11,632 nt of DNA from Caulobacteraceae bacterium (GTDB lineage Bacteria > Pseudomonadota > Alphaproteobacteria > Caulobacterales > Caulobacteraceae): NCBI GenBank assembly GCA_947501315.1, contig CANMXH010000066.1:1-11632 (forward strand). The letters run 5' to 3'. The notes below the pieces were generated by a model. It saw only the letters and a list, made by a program, of their open reading frames with translations, did not search any database and was not told where the DNA came from. A program made the translations under genes and the position numbers. Below are positions 1 to 7,182 of the stretch, piece by piece. Positions within the stretch are counted from its first letter, which is position 1. Each line of letters starts with the position of its first letter.

Positions 1-254
1 AAGGCGTCACTGCGTCGCGTGCGTCCCACCAACAGCAGGCCACGGCAGCTCCGGTCGTTGAGATGGGCGGATAGGGTGGTCGCGAGGGCCCCGGGCTCGC
101 CGGCAGCCACCGCGAGGGTCCGGGCACCGACCGGACTCCACGGAATGCCGGACAGGTCCTCCGCCTGATACCAGGCCGCTCCATCAAGGTCCCAGGCGCA
201 GATGATGAGCGCCGGCCTCAAGTCCGGGGCGGCCTCATCCGATGACTCAAGCAT
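1..254 (-). CDS. Unrecognised protein, N-terminal part (cut by window edge)
   Basis: An open frame runs leftward from an ATG at 254 through the window edge and gives 84 codons with no stop. The translation begins MLESSDEAAPDLRPALIICA and continues with a tryptophan-containing stretch (WDLDGAAWYQAEDLSGIPWSP). It then alternates hydrophobic strand-like and helical segments, ending near LLLVGRTRRSDA. Third codon positions are mostly G or C, as in the other genes here, which supports coding. There is no signal peptide and no membrane segment, so the visible part looks cytoplasmic. A weak CAGG lies a few bases before the ATG. I do not recognise the family. It lies 114 bases downstream of the tipN-like gene on the same strand, so it may be read from the same transcript or from its own promoter in the gap. 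Confidence 0.6.
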   Translation of the reverse strand, partial: MLESSDEAAPDLRPALIICAWDLDGAAWYQAEDLSGIPWSPVGARTLAVAAGEPGALATTLSAHLNDRSCRGLLLVGRTRRSDA

Positions 255-305
255 GACTGGCCTGTGTATGACGGAAACGTGACAGAGGTTGATACCGTGT
301 CGCTA

Positions 306-340
306 CCCACGGTGCGACGTCAAGGCGCAATCACCGTGGG
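306..340. repeat. Hairpin-forming inverted repeat downstream of the tipN-like gene
   Basis: CCCACGGT (306-313) is the exact reverse complement of ACCGTGGG (333-340). Inside them, GCG (314-316) can extend the pairing with CGC (326-328), leaving a small bulge. The element lies in the 114-base gap between the tipN-like stop codon and the next minus-strand gene. No U-tract follows on either strand, so it is not a standard intrinsic terminator. It could be a transcript-end structure or an operator for the gene starting at 254. The function is inference. Confidence 0.4.
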
Positions 341-352
341 AGAGATCAAGGT

Positions 353-367
353 GCGTGAAATTCACGC
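353..367. repeat. 15-base perfect palindrome next to the tipN-like stop codon
   Basis: GCGTGAA-A-TTCACGC is a perfect palindrome with 7-base arms and one central base. It begins two bases after the stop codon of the tipN-like gene, on that gene's strand. It is short and lacks a T-run. It may be a dimeric regulator site or a weak RNA hairpin; the sequence alone does not decide. Confidence 0.35.
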
Positions 368-368
368 C

Positions 369-2882
369 TCAGGCGAGATCACCCACTGCGGCATCCAGCA
401 GCATGAAGGCCCGTCCGCCTGCCGAAGTAAGGCGGCCCAGAATCCCGGCTCCGTCGCCTGCGGCAGCACGGGTCGCGAGGTCGCGTGAGAAGCCGCGAAC
501 AAAGGCCTCGGCGTCTGTGCGCAGATCCGGATCGGTGAGAACCCGGCGCGAGACGCTTCGCACAGCCGCCGGCGCGACCCGTCGCACAATCTGGCGCGCG
601 CCATCTGGATTGCGCCCGGCCAGAGCGTGCGCCGCCTCCTCGACCCGGGCGCGGGGCAGGAGGGCGTTCGGGTCGACGCCCATCCGCCGGATCGCCGCCA
701 CGATCCGCTCTTCCAGCGCCTCCGACGCCTCTGCCGGCATTGCGGGCGTCTCGAGATCCAGCGGGGCTTCACCGGGACCGTCGTCGACGAGATCATTCCA
801 GTCCAGCCCGTCGCTGGTCAGGGCCTCCGAGCCTGCCATGGGTTCCAGCTTGAGCCGTCCGCGAAGCCCGGGCGACCGCGGCTCGTCGCCCCTGGCCTTG
901 GGCAAGCGCCCGACATCGGAACCGGCGGCGTCTGTTCCGACGGCCGGCACCGGCTCGCGCCGACGCAGGACTGGCGCGTCGCCCGATACCACGCCCATCA
1001 GCCGGACCGCCTCGGTCAGCATGTCATAGTTGCGCCGCACCCGCTCCTGGAACCCGACATCGAGCGCCTCGGTGTCTGCGGCGGCCTTCCGCGAGGCAGC
1101 GGCCAGGGCGTCGAGGCCTTCCTCCACGGAGGCGCGGACGGCCTCGACCCGTTTCTGGGTTTCCTCGGGCATGCGGGCTGCGCGTTCATCGAGATCGCCG
1201 ATCGTTTCATCGATCCGGGTGAGGGCAGAGGTCATCCGTTCGACCGTCAATTCGAGGCGCTCCAGCGCCCGATCCCCCGCGACATCGACCAGCCCGGTGG
1301 TCTCGATGACAATCTTGCGAGCCGAGTCGATACGAGCGTCTGCGGCCTGGTCGGCTTTCTGTGCCGCGTCGAACAAGGCCTCGCCCAGGCGTTCGGCGCG
1401 AATCCGGGCCTGTTCAGCGGCATGGCTCGCAGCCTCGCGGGATTCCTCGGCCGTAGCCTGCAGCGCGTTGAGAGCGGCGCGGGTTTCCTCGACCAGGACG
1501 TCCCGGGCCTCAGCGGCCAGGGCTTCAAACCGGTCCAGGGCCATTTTCGTCGCTGCGTCGAAACCATCGGCTTCCCGTTGGGACATCTCGACAAGGGCCC
1601 GGAATTGGTCGGTGGCCGCTTCTACCAGATCCCTGATGGTTTCAGTCGTCCGGGAAGAGGTTGCTCCCAGTTCACCTGCCGCGGAGCGTGCCGCGGAAAG
1701 CTGTTCGCTCAGTTGCGCCCGCTGGCTCTCGACCTGGGCCGAAAAGTCTTCCTGATCGGTCCGCAGGGCATAGGCGGCGGTAACGAGGGCAGCACGCTGC
1801 TGGCCCAGGCCTTCTTCAACCGACTGGATCTGTTCGGTGACCCCCGACCCCGCATTCTCCAGCCGCAATGTCTGGCGCGCCAGGTCGTCGGCGGCGACCC
1901 GCGCAGCGTCCTGCGCTTCATTCGCGGCAGCGGCGAGGTCGGCGGCCCGGGAGGCGAGTGCGGCTTCCGCTTCGCGGAGCTGGGTTTGTGCGAGGTCGGA
2001 GGCGTCAACCACCATCCTGGACTGCCGCTCGACGGCCTCGATCACGCCGGACGCCTGGCTGTCCATACGGGTGGCCAGAATTTGCATTTTCTCACGCTCA
2101 TTGCCCAGCTGTTCGGCGAGGCGACGCGCGGTGCCGCCGGCCGTCTCGGCGGCCTCGTTCAGCCGGGTCGTCTCCTGAAACAAGGCCTCACGCAGCATTG
2201 CCATGTCGTTGCGAGCCCGCTCGGCTGCCAGTGATGCCTGGTCAATCTCGTTCCGCAGCGCGTGCAGGACGTCTCCGGTCTGCCGGGCGGCGAGCGCGGT
2301 CGGGGCGATCAGGGCATCTGAAAGTTCACGGGCGCGGCGGGTCTCGATAACCAGGCCAGAGCCCTGTCGCACCGCGTGGGCCAGCATTATGGCCATACCG
2401 GCCGGTGCGAATGCGATCAGTGCATAGACGGCGAGACGAAGCGGCTCCAGCTCGACGGCACCCGAACCCACCTCGAATGCAAGCCACGCGGCAATCCCGC
2501 CGATCCAGAGGGCCGCGGCCATGCCGGCGACCACATAGGCATCTCGCCCGGACGGGGCGGGAACCTCGCGACCCGATTGCCGGGCCGGGGCAGGTGGGGG
2601 CTGGTAGGTGACCGGGGTCGCTTCCGCCGACACAGCGAGCTCGGGCACCACTGTCTGCGAAGCGGCGCGTCCGGCCTCTGCCAGAGCCAATTCCCCGGCG
2701 TGACGTTGCTCATCAGCGAGCCGCCTCCGTCGGCGTTCTGACATGGGACGTTCAGCGAATCTGGCCGGTGAACGGTCCGGTGCAGAAACTTCGTCGACGG
2801 GCTCAACGCGCGGCTCGGCAACCAGGGCCGCCGGCTCCGGTTCGGTCAGGTTCATGGCGGGCCGTTGGCGGGGGGGTTTCAT
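369..2882 (-). CDS. tipN: TipN-like polarity protein: two membrane segments plus long coiled coil
   Basis: This 837-residue protein has an acidic, proline-rich N-terminus and an arginine cluster at about residues 50-54 (RRRRR). Two adjacent hydrophobic segments lie at about 116-138 and 149-170. A long alanine/glutamate-rich coiled coil spans about 180-620, followed by a low-complexity linker (about 640-715) and a helical C-terminal region. Two N-terminal membrane spans ahead of a giant coiled coil, at close to 900 residues, is the layout of Caulobacter TipN. That inner-membrane protein marks the new pole and birth scar and helps place flagella and chromosome-segregation machinery. The name rests on architecture and size, with no catalytic motif to check. 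A general membrane coiled-coil or apolipophorin-like protein is the alternative. The start at 2882 gives MKPPRQRPAMNL; the ATG at 2855 is also possible, and neither has a clear ribosome site. A small membrane protein lies 131 bases upstream on the same strand. Confidence 0.72.
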   Translation of the reverse strand: MKPPRQRPAMNLTEPEPAALVAEPRVEPVDEVSAPDRSPARFAERPMSERRRRRLADEQRHAGELALAEAGRAASQTVVPELAVSAEATPVTYQPPPAPARQSGREVPAPSGRDAYVVAGMAAALWIGGIAAWLAFEVGSGAVELEPLRLAVYALIAFAPAGMAIMLAHAVRQGSGLVIETRRARELSDALIAPTALAARQTGDVLHALRNEIDQASLAAERARNDMAMLREALFQETTRLNEAAETAGGTARRLAEQLGNEREKMQILATRMDSQASGVIEAVERQSRMVVDASDLAQTQLREAEAALASRAADLAAAANEAQDAARVAADDLARQTLRLENAGSGVTEQIQSVEEGLGQQRAALVTAAYALRTDQEDFSAQVESQRAQLSEQLSAARSAAGELGATSSRTTETIRDLVEAATDQFRALVEMSQREADGFDAATKMALDRFEALAAEARDVLVEETRAALNALQATAEESREAASHAAEQARIRAERLGEALFDAAQKADQAADARIDSARKIVIETTGLVDVAGDRALERLELTVERMTSALTRIDETIGDLDERAARMPEETQKRVEAVRASVEEGLDALAAASRKAAADTEALDVGFQERVRRNYDMLTEAVRLMGVVSGDAPVLRRREPVPAVGTDAAGSDVGRLPKARGDEPRSPGLRGRLKLEPMAGSEALTSDGLDWNDLVDDGPGEAPLDLETPAMPAEASEALEERIVAAIRRMGVDPNALLPRARVEEAAHALAGRNPDGARQIVRRVAPAAVRSVSRRVLTDPDLRTDAEAFVRGFSRDLATRAAAGDGAGILGRLTSAGGRAFMLLDAAVGDLA

Positions 2883-3013
2883 ATAGGGTCGATCTCGTCA
2901 CAGAGCGTATCGATAGCCGACACGCGAGAAGACGCCGCGACCCTAACGGGTCAATCGCGGCGCGAAAAGTCGAGGCTGAATGATTTCGGGGACAGTCGAG
3001 ACCCTGAGGGGGG

Positions 3014-3202
3014 TCAGCAGTCCTGTTCGCGTTCGGTGGACGCCGCAATCACCGCGATGGAAGGGCTTTCACCGCAGTCCCGGACGCGATGGATTTCACG
3101 TTGGGGAGCCTGCCGTGGATCCAGATCAACCCCGAACTGCGACAGGGCCGCAGCCGCGAGCATGGCGACGAACCCAGCGATAAACTCGATCAGCGCCTGC
3201 AT
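3014..3202 (-). CDS. Small single-helix membrane protein, unknown function
   Basis: Sixty-two residues starting MQALIEFIAGFVAMLAAAAL. One hydrophobic helix fills about residues 4-22, followed by a polar tail with FGVDLDPRQAPQREIHRVRD and two cysteines (one in RDCGES, one at the very end, REQDC). The start at 3202 is preferred over the ATG at 3226 because AGGAGA lies 8 bases upstream of it, inside the longer reading. A promoter-like pair lies further upstream at 3235-3263. No signal-peptide cleavage site stands out, so a bitopic inner-membrane protein with its tail on one face is likely. It sits upstream of the tipN-like gene on the same strand with a 131-base gap. The family is not recognised. 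A good ribosome site, a promoter candidate and a coherent helix argue for a real gene. Confidence 0.6.
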   Translation of the reverse strand: MQALIEFIAGFVAMLAAAALSQFGVDLDPRQAPQREIHRVRDCGESPSIAVIAASTEREQDC

Positions 3203-3210
3203 CGCCGATC

Positions 3211-3216
3211 TCTCCT
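3211..3216 (-). promoter_or_regulatory. Ribosome binding site that sets the small-protein start at 3202
   Basis: AGGAGA on the minus strand, 8 bases before the ATG at 3202. It is the strongest Shine-Dalgarno match in this area and argues against the in-frame ATG at 3226, which would place the site within the coding region. Confidence 0.6.
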
Positions 3217-3234
3217 GTTCGAACAACCCTTGCG

Positions 3235-3263
3235 CTTATGCCCTCTAAACTGTGTTCGGACAA
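3235..3263 (-). promoter_or_regulatory. Candidate sigma70-type promoter for the small membrane protein (and possibly tipN)
   Basis: On the minus strand, TTGTCC (3263-3258) and CATAAG (3240-3235) are separated by exactly 17 bases. Each matches four of six positions of the TTGACA/TATAAT consensus. Transcription would begin near 3228, giving a leader of about 25 bases that contains the AGGAGA site. The call is by pattern only. Confidence 0.4.
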
Positions 3264-3392
3264 TCCCGCTCCGCATGAACAAAGCGTCACGATTGACCGG
3301 GTGTTCCCGGACATGGAACGGATGTGGGGGGCGTCGCCGTTTTGTAAACCGGGGCGTACATCGTCGTCACGCGAATCGGCCAGACCTGCGGC

Positions 3393-4874
3393 ATGATTGA
3401 ACCGGGCAAAGACCAGACCGACAGCCTGCTCACCCCGGGGCGCAACTGCTGGCGGGTCGAGACAGCGGACCGTTTTGCGGTTCTCATGGAAAATTCGGCT
3501 TTTTTTGACGCCTTGCGGTCGGCGCTGGGCAAGGCGCGCCGCTCGATTGTAATCCTGGGCTGGCAGTTCGATCCCCGCACGCGGCTGGATCCGCAGAGCG
3601 CTGACGACGACCAGCTGGCCCAGATTGGGCACCAGCTGCCTATGCTGGTGAAGGCCCGTCCGGAGCTGGATGTCCGGCTGCTGATCTGGAAATCGCCGCT
3701 GCTGATCGCAGCATCGCAGGACTTCTATCCCCACAGGGCCCGGGCATGGTTTAACAGACGAATGGTGGAGTTCCGGCTCGATCTGCCGCCGGCGTTGGGT
3801 GCCTGCCATCACCAGAAGGTCATCATCATCGATGACGCCGTGGCCTTCTGTGGCGGTGGTGATATCTCCACCGATCGGTGGGATTCCGAGGAGCATCTGG
3901 ACGGTGACCCACGTCGCTGCCAGCCGTCCGGTCTGATCCCGCCGCCTCGGCACGAGGTGATGGCAGTCATGGACGGTCCCGCTGCGAGGGCGCTGGGAGA
4001 TCTGGCGCGGGAACGCTGGTTCCGGGCCACCGGTGAGCGGATCCTTGCCGATGAAGGCGACGGTGATCCGTGGCCTGAAGGGGTGGAGCCCGATTTGCGT
4101 AGTGTACCCGTCGCCATCGTCCGCACCGAGCCGTCAGCCGGCGGTCGGGCGGAGGTCCGGGAGAATGAGGCCCTTCACCTGGACGCCATCCGTCGAGCGA
4201 AACATCTGATCTATATGGAGAACCAGTATTTCACCTCGCCCGTCATGGCGGCCGCCCTGGCGGCCAGGCTCGCGGAGCAGGAGGGGCCCGAAATCGTGCT
4301 GGTCTCAACCGGAACCAGTCCGAGCTGGTTCGACCGGATCACCATGGATACTGCTCGTTCCGAGGTCCTGTTTCGACTGGAACAGGCTGACCGATACAAT
4401 CGATTCTTCGCCTTCACCCCTCAAACGCGCGAGGGCGCGCGGATTATCGTCCACGCCAAGGTCTCGATATATGATGACGCGATACTGCGCATCGGCTCGA
4501 CGAATCTGAACAACCGGTCGTTCGGCTTCGACACCGAGTGTGACGTTGCCGCGGAACCCGCGGATGCAGCGGGCCGGGCGGCTATCCAACGGTTTCGTCA
4601 GCGCACCATCGCGCACTGGATCGGTGTCTCAGGCGAGGCCTTCGGGGAAACCGAAGCCGAAACAGGATCTGTGGGAGCGGCGATCCATCGCTTCGATACC
4701 GGCCGGATGAAGGTCCTGGGAGCGACGCGGCCGTCACGAACCGAGCGCATCATCGCTGAGTTCCAGCTGGGAGACCCGACCTCGACCCGGGACGCTTTCC
4801 GCCCCTGGAAACGGCGGAGCCGCTCGCATCGCGGCCTGCCGGCAACTAAAGAGCCTTTATCTCGAAATCGATGA
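3393..4874 (+). CDS. Phospholipase D superfamily protein with two HKD motifs
   Basis: This 493-residue protein has two catalytic HxK(x)4D signatures: H140-K142-D147 in HHQKVIIIDD, and H354-K356-D361 in HAKVSIYDD, followed by GSTNLNNRS. These form the single active site of phospholipase D enzymes, which cleave or exchange phosphodiester head groups through a phosphohistidine intermediate. The N-terminus (PGRNCWRVETADR, then SIVILGWQFDPR near residue 51) fits the usual start of the large bacterial PLD proteins. No signal peptide is seen. The actual substrate could be a phospholipid, cardiolipin-type transfer or another phosphodiester. The C-terminus is basic (KRRSRSHR). No clear ribosome site precedes the ATG. 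Its 3' end overlaps the convergent EEP gene by 29 bases. In many alphaproteobacteria PLD and EEP genes are neighbours, so the two may act in one pathway. The superfamily is certain; the substrate is not. Confidence 0.92.
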   Translation: MIEPGKDQTDSLLTPGRNCWRVETADRFAVLMENSAFFDALRSALGKARRSIVILGWQFDPRTRLDPQSADDDQLAQIGHQLPMLVKARPELDVRLLIWKSPLLIAASQDFYPHRARAWFNRRMVEFRLDLPPALGACHHQKVIIIDDAVAFCGGGDISTDRWDSEEHLDGDPRRCQPSGLIPPPRHEVMAVMDGPAARALGDLARERWFRATGERILADEGDGDPWPEGVEPDLRSVPVAIVRTEPSAGGRAEVRENEALHLDAIRRAKHLIYMENQYFTSPVMAAALAARLAEQEGPEIVLVSTGTSPSWFDRITMDTARSEVLFRLEQADRYNRFFAFTPQTREGARIIVHAKVSIYDDAILRIGSTNLNNRSFGFDTECDVAAEPADAAGRAAIQRFRQRTIAHWIGVSGEAFGETEAETGSVGAAIHRFDTGRMKVLGATRPSRTERIIAEFQLGDPTSTRDAFRPWKRRSRSHRGLPATKEPLSRNR

Positions 4875-5583
4875 CCAGGGGCAGGTGGTCCGACGCCATG
4901 CGGGCGAGAGGTGAAAACGGCGCGCTCACCGCCGTGACCAACACCTCCGGGCTGGTGAAACAGTGGTCGATCCGGATGGCTGGAAAGCCGGACGGAAATG
5001 TCTTGATCGTAGGCTTCAGCCCCAGACTGCGCTGGCAGTCGGCCAGGTGTCGGGTGATTGTCTGGTAAGGCCGCGTGATCGAGGTCGCGTTGAAGTCGCC
5101 GGTCAAAAGCGCGGGTCCGACACAGGCCGGATGGCCCAGCCAGTCAGGCCCGACCAGGGCGGCCGCCTGCAGGCGTTGTTCCCGGGGAACGAGGCCGAGG
5201 TGGGTGTTGATGACATTGACCCGTATGCCATCGAGGTCGATTGCTGCCCACAGGGCACCGCGGGGCTCCAGCCCAGGTATGCCCCGGATGGTGGGGAGTG
5301 ATCCGGACTTCACCAACCGCTCCGGCCTGAGGGTCAGGATGGCGTCGCCATACTGTTCGGCCTCAACCTTCATCGCGGCGTTGAAATGGAATGTCATGGC
5401 CAGACCGTCAGCGATTGACCGGGCCTGGTCGACATGGCCGGTGCGGGCGCGGCCGACATCGAGCTCCTGGAGACAGACAATATCCGGCTCATGCTCGGCG
5501 ATGACACCCACGATCCGGGCCACATCGAGCTTGCGATCGACGCCGACGCAGCGATGCACATTATAGGTCAGCAGACGGGGCAT
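4846..5583 (-). CDS. Endonuclease/exonuclease/phosphatase (EEP) family protein
   Basis: A 245-residue metal-dependent phosphodiesterase fold (DNase I / exonuclease III / sphingomyelinase superfamily). Visible active-site motifs, numbered from the chosen start, are TYNVH (N8), LQELD (E40), NTHLG (H128), TGDFNA (D163, N165), RIDHCF (D206, H207) and ASDHLPL (D232, H233). This is the full catalytic set, so the enzyme should be active on a phosphodiester or phosphomonoester. Members with this look include nucleases and phospholipid-type hydrolases, and the substrate cannot be read from sequence. The start at 5583 (MPRLLTYNVH) is preferred to the ATG at 5643 because AGGA lies 4 bases upstream and the family core begins there; the longer form would add 20 residues. 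It follows the second TPM gene by 82 bases on the same strand and converges on the PLD gene. Confidence 0.88.
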   Translation of the reverse strand: MPRLLTYNVHRCVGVDRKLDVARIVGVIAEHEPDIVCLQELDVGRARTGHVDQARSIADGLAMTFHFNAAMKVEAEQYGDAILTLRPERLVKSGSLPTIRGIPGLEPRGALWAAIDLDGIRVNVINTHLGLVPREQRLQAAALVGPDWLGHPACVGPALLTGDFNATSITRPYQTITRHLADCQRSLGLKPTIKTFPSGFPAIRIDHCFTSPEVLVTAVSAPFSPLARMASDHLPLVIDFEIKAL

Positions 5584-5587
5584 GATG

Positions 5588-5591
5588 TCCT
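5588..5591 (-). promoter_or_regulatory. Ribosome binding site supporting the EEP start at 5583
   Basis: AGGA on the minus strand, 4 bases ahead of the ATG at 5583. The alternative ATG at 5643 has its nearest GGAGG about 20 bases away, too far for normal initiation. Confidence 0.45.
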
Positions 5592-5665
5592 GAAAACGGG
5601 CCGGTCGACCGTCCGGCCAATACCACGGGTAATGCGACACCAAAGCGTCGTCGGACCTCCCGGGT

Positions 5666-6358
5666 TCAAATCAGGACCAGTCGATCCCCGATCTCGTTGG
5701 GGTTCGTTGTCCGCGGCGGGAAATGTTCGGCAAGAACGTCGCTGCACAGGCCGATCGCAGCCTCGAAACCGCCGGCCGGGTCGCCGTTCTTCATTCTCAA
5801 GGCCAGCGCCTCTACCGCGTCGCCCCAGACGGCCTGGTCGACCTTGCTGTGGATGCCCTCATCGGCGACGATCTCGACCTGGTGATCGGACAGGGCCGCG
5901 AAGATCAGGACGCCCGTCCGGTCCTGGGTGGTGTGCAGGCCGTGGGCGAGGAACTGTTCCATGGCGGCGCGGCGCACCCGGGCCCGGCGAATGCTGCGCG
6001 GCGTCACAAGGCGACGAACGCCGGGGATCGAGGTCAGCAGCAGAGCTATCAAGAACACGACGGACTGGACGAGGGCGAAGGCGGCCAGGGACTGACCCAC
6101 CACGACATCGGTGGACGACAGATGGGCGGCCTGCCAGCCGTGTCCCAGTCCCGGAATCCAGGCAGGATCAAAACCGAGCGGGATCAGACCGAGCGGCAGA
6201 AGCAGGGCCGCCGCGGCCGCCCAGCCGACCGAGATATCGCGATATGACGAGACCTGCCGCGCCAGCACACAGAAGATTTCGCCCGAGGTTCTGACCTCTG
6301 CCGCTGCGATCGCGTCGCCGATACGGCCCTGAACCTGGGGTGTCAGCTTGATCACCAT
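5666..6358 (-). CDS. Membrane TPM-domain protein (TLP18.3/Psb32/MOLO-1 type)
   Basis: A 230-residue protein that begins MVIKLTPQVQGRIGDAIAAA and has SGEIFCVLARQVSSYRD at residues 25-41. Two membrane helices follow at about 44-64 and 88-112, then a basic stretch (RRLVTPRSIRRARVRR). A second conserved block follows (AAMEQFLAHGLHTTQDRTGVLIFAALSD and EIVADEGIH). The start of the TPM fold is thus separated from its remainder by a two-helix membrane insert. This is the common layout of the second TPM protein in lemA-TPM-TPM operons. There is no signal peptide. TPM domains have an alpha/beta fold, and phosphatase activity is known for a plant member, but the bacterial role is unsettled. Its ATG lies inside the end of the preceding gene (7-base overlap), which implies translational coupling. 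It probably works at the inner membrane with the LemA lipoprotein and the secreted TPM protein. Confidence 0.85.
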   Translation of the reverse strand: MVIKLTPQVQGRIGDAIAAAEVRTSGEIFCVLARQVSSYRDISVGWAAAAALLLPLGLIPLGFDPAWIPGLGHGWQAAHLSSTDVVVGQSLAAFALVQSVVFLIALLLTSIPGVRRLVTPRSIRRARVRRAAMEQFLAHGLHTTQDRTGVLIFAALSDHQVEIVADEGIHSKVDQAVWGDAVEALALRMKNGDPAGGFEAAIGLCSDVLAEHFPPRTTNPNEIGDRLVLI

Positions 6359-7182
6359 CCGCCGGACGCTCCCCCGCCACCGAAACTGCCGCCGCCGCCA
6401 CCAAAACCACCACCGCCGCCGAAGCCGCCACCACTACTGCCGCCGCCGCCGCCGCTATTCTCCCGGGTCGACGCCAAAGCCGCCGCCCAGAGAAGGGTGT
6501 GCAGAACGCCACCGGCGCGTCTGCGACCCCGCCCTCCAGCGCCGCCGATCATGGCCAGAAGCAGCAGAAGGAAGATCACGCCGATGGGCGAAATGATGCC
6601 TAGCGGGGCCTCGGAACTCGGCCGTTCCGCCGCCGCAGCCCGCGCCTGTGCCTCGACGGGGTCCAGCCTCAGCTGCCGATCAATGGCGTCAACGCCCTGT
6701 TCGATGCCGCGCTGGAAATCGCCCTCGCGGAAGGCTGGCAGGATTTCGTTCTGGATGATCAGGGCCGACAGGGCATCGGTCAGGACGGGTTCGAGTCCAT
6801 AGCCGACCTCGATCCTGACCTTGCGTTCGCGGGGCGCGACGATGAGCAGGACGCCGTTGTTCTTCTCGGCCTGACCGATGCCCCAGGCCCGACCCAGCTG
6901 ATATCCGTAGTCCTCGATCTCATAACCCTGGAGGTCGGGCACGGTGACGACGACGACCTGATCGCTTGTGTCGCGTTCCAGAGACTCAAGCCTTGTGGCC
7001 AGCGCCAGTTCCCCGGCATCGGAGACCAGGTCGCCGTGATCGATGACACGCCCGTTCAGGGGCGGAAAGGTCGGACCGGCGGCGAAGGCCGGTGCGACCG
7101 CCGCCAGCCAGACGGCGGCCAGCAGCGCCGCGATCAGCCCTGCGGCCCGGATCACATCGTAGGTCTGAAGCCTGCGGATCAC
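6352..7182 (-). CDS. Secreted/membrane-anchored TPM-domain protein with glycine-rich tail (YgcG-like)
   Basis: A 276-residue protein. A signal peptide covers about residues 1-34 (ending APAFA). A TPM domain spans about 38-172, with RVIDHGDLVSDAG, QVVVVTVPDLQGYEIEDYGY, GIGQAEKNNGVLLIVAPRERKVRIEVGYGLE and LTDALSALI. One membrane helix lies at about 194-214. From about 243 the chain is almost pure glycine with F and S, ending GASGGW, the typical tail of this family. The TPM domain should face the periplasm. Translation starts at a GTG (7182) that overlaps the lemA stop as GTGA; a second in-frame GTG nine codons later would also leave a good signal peptide. It is the middle gene of a lemA-TPM-TPM set, a frequent arrangement in bacteria. 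The glycine tail may tether or assemble the protein at the envelope (inference). Confidence 0.9.
   Translation of the reverse strand: MIRRLQTYDVIRAAGLIAALLAAVWLAAVAPAFAAGPTFPPLNGRVIDHGDLVSDAGELALATRLESLERDTSDQVVVVTVPDLQGYEIEDYGYQLGRAWGIGQAEKNNGVLLIVAPRERKVRIEVGYGLEPVLTDALSALIIQNEILPAFREGDFQRGIEQGVDAIDRQLRLDPVEAQARAAAAERPSSEAPLGIISPIGVIFLLLLLAMIGGAGGRGRRRAGGVLHTLLWAAALASTRENSGGGGGSSGGGFGGGGGFGGGGGSFGGGGASGGW
6361..6456 (-). repeat. Low-complexity GGX codon tract (glycine tail of TPM protein)
   Basis: About 32 codons of GGN-type glycine interrupted by F and S encode residues 243-274 of the secreted TPM protein. Tracts like this are prone to slippage, so tail length may vary between strains. 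The frame stays open here and ends in SGGW, so no frameshift is visible. Confidence 0.7.

Noticed and set aside
289..1029. Plus-strand open frame of 246 codons
   Set aside because: Very arginine/serine/alanine-rich translation, antisense to the tipN-like gene; typical shadow frame.
627..2234. Long plus-strand open frame of 535 codons
   Set aside because: It lies antisense to the tipN-like coiled coil. Its length follows from GC-rich, alanine/glutamate-biased codons on the other strand; its own translation is proline/glycine/arginine-rich with no recognisable domain.
3293..3321. TTGACC as the -35 box of a PLD promoter
   Set aside because: At 17 bases spacing the -10 position reads GAACGG, a poor match, so no promoter is called for the PLD gene.
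3126..3953. Minus-strand open frame of 275 codons
   Set aside because: It overlaps the PLD gene including its first HKD region and the small membrane protein; no coherent domain, and the PLD frame carries the true motifs.
6361..6456. CCG/CCA-rich triplet tract as a possible independent tandem-repeat locus
   Set aside because: It is fully explained as the glycine tail of the TPM protein, a known family trait, with the frame intact.
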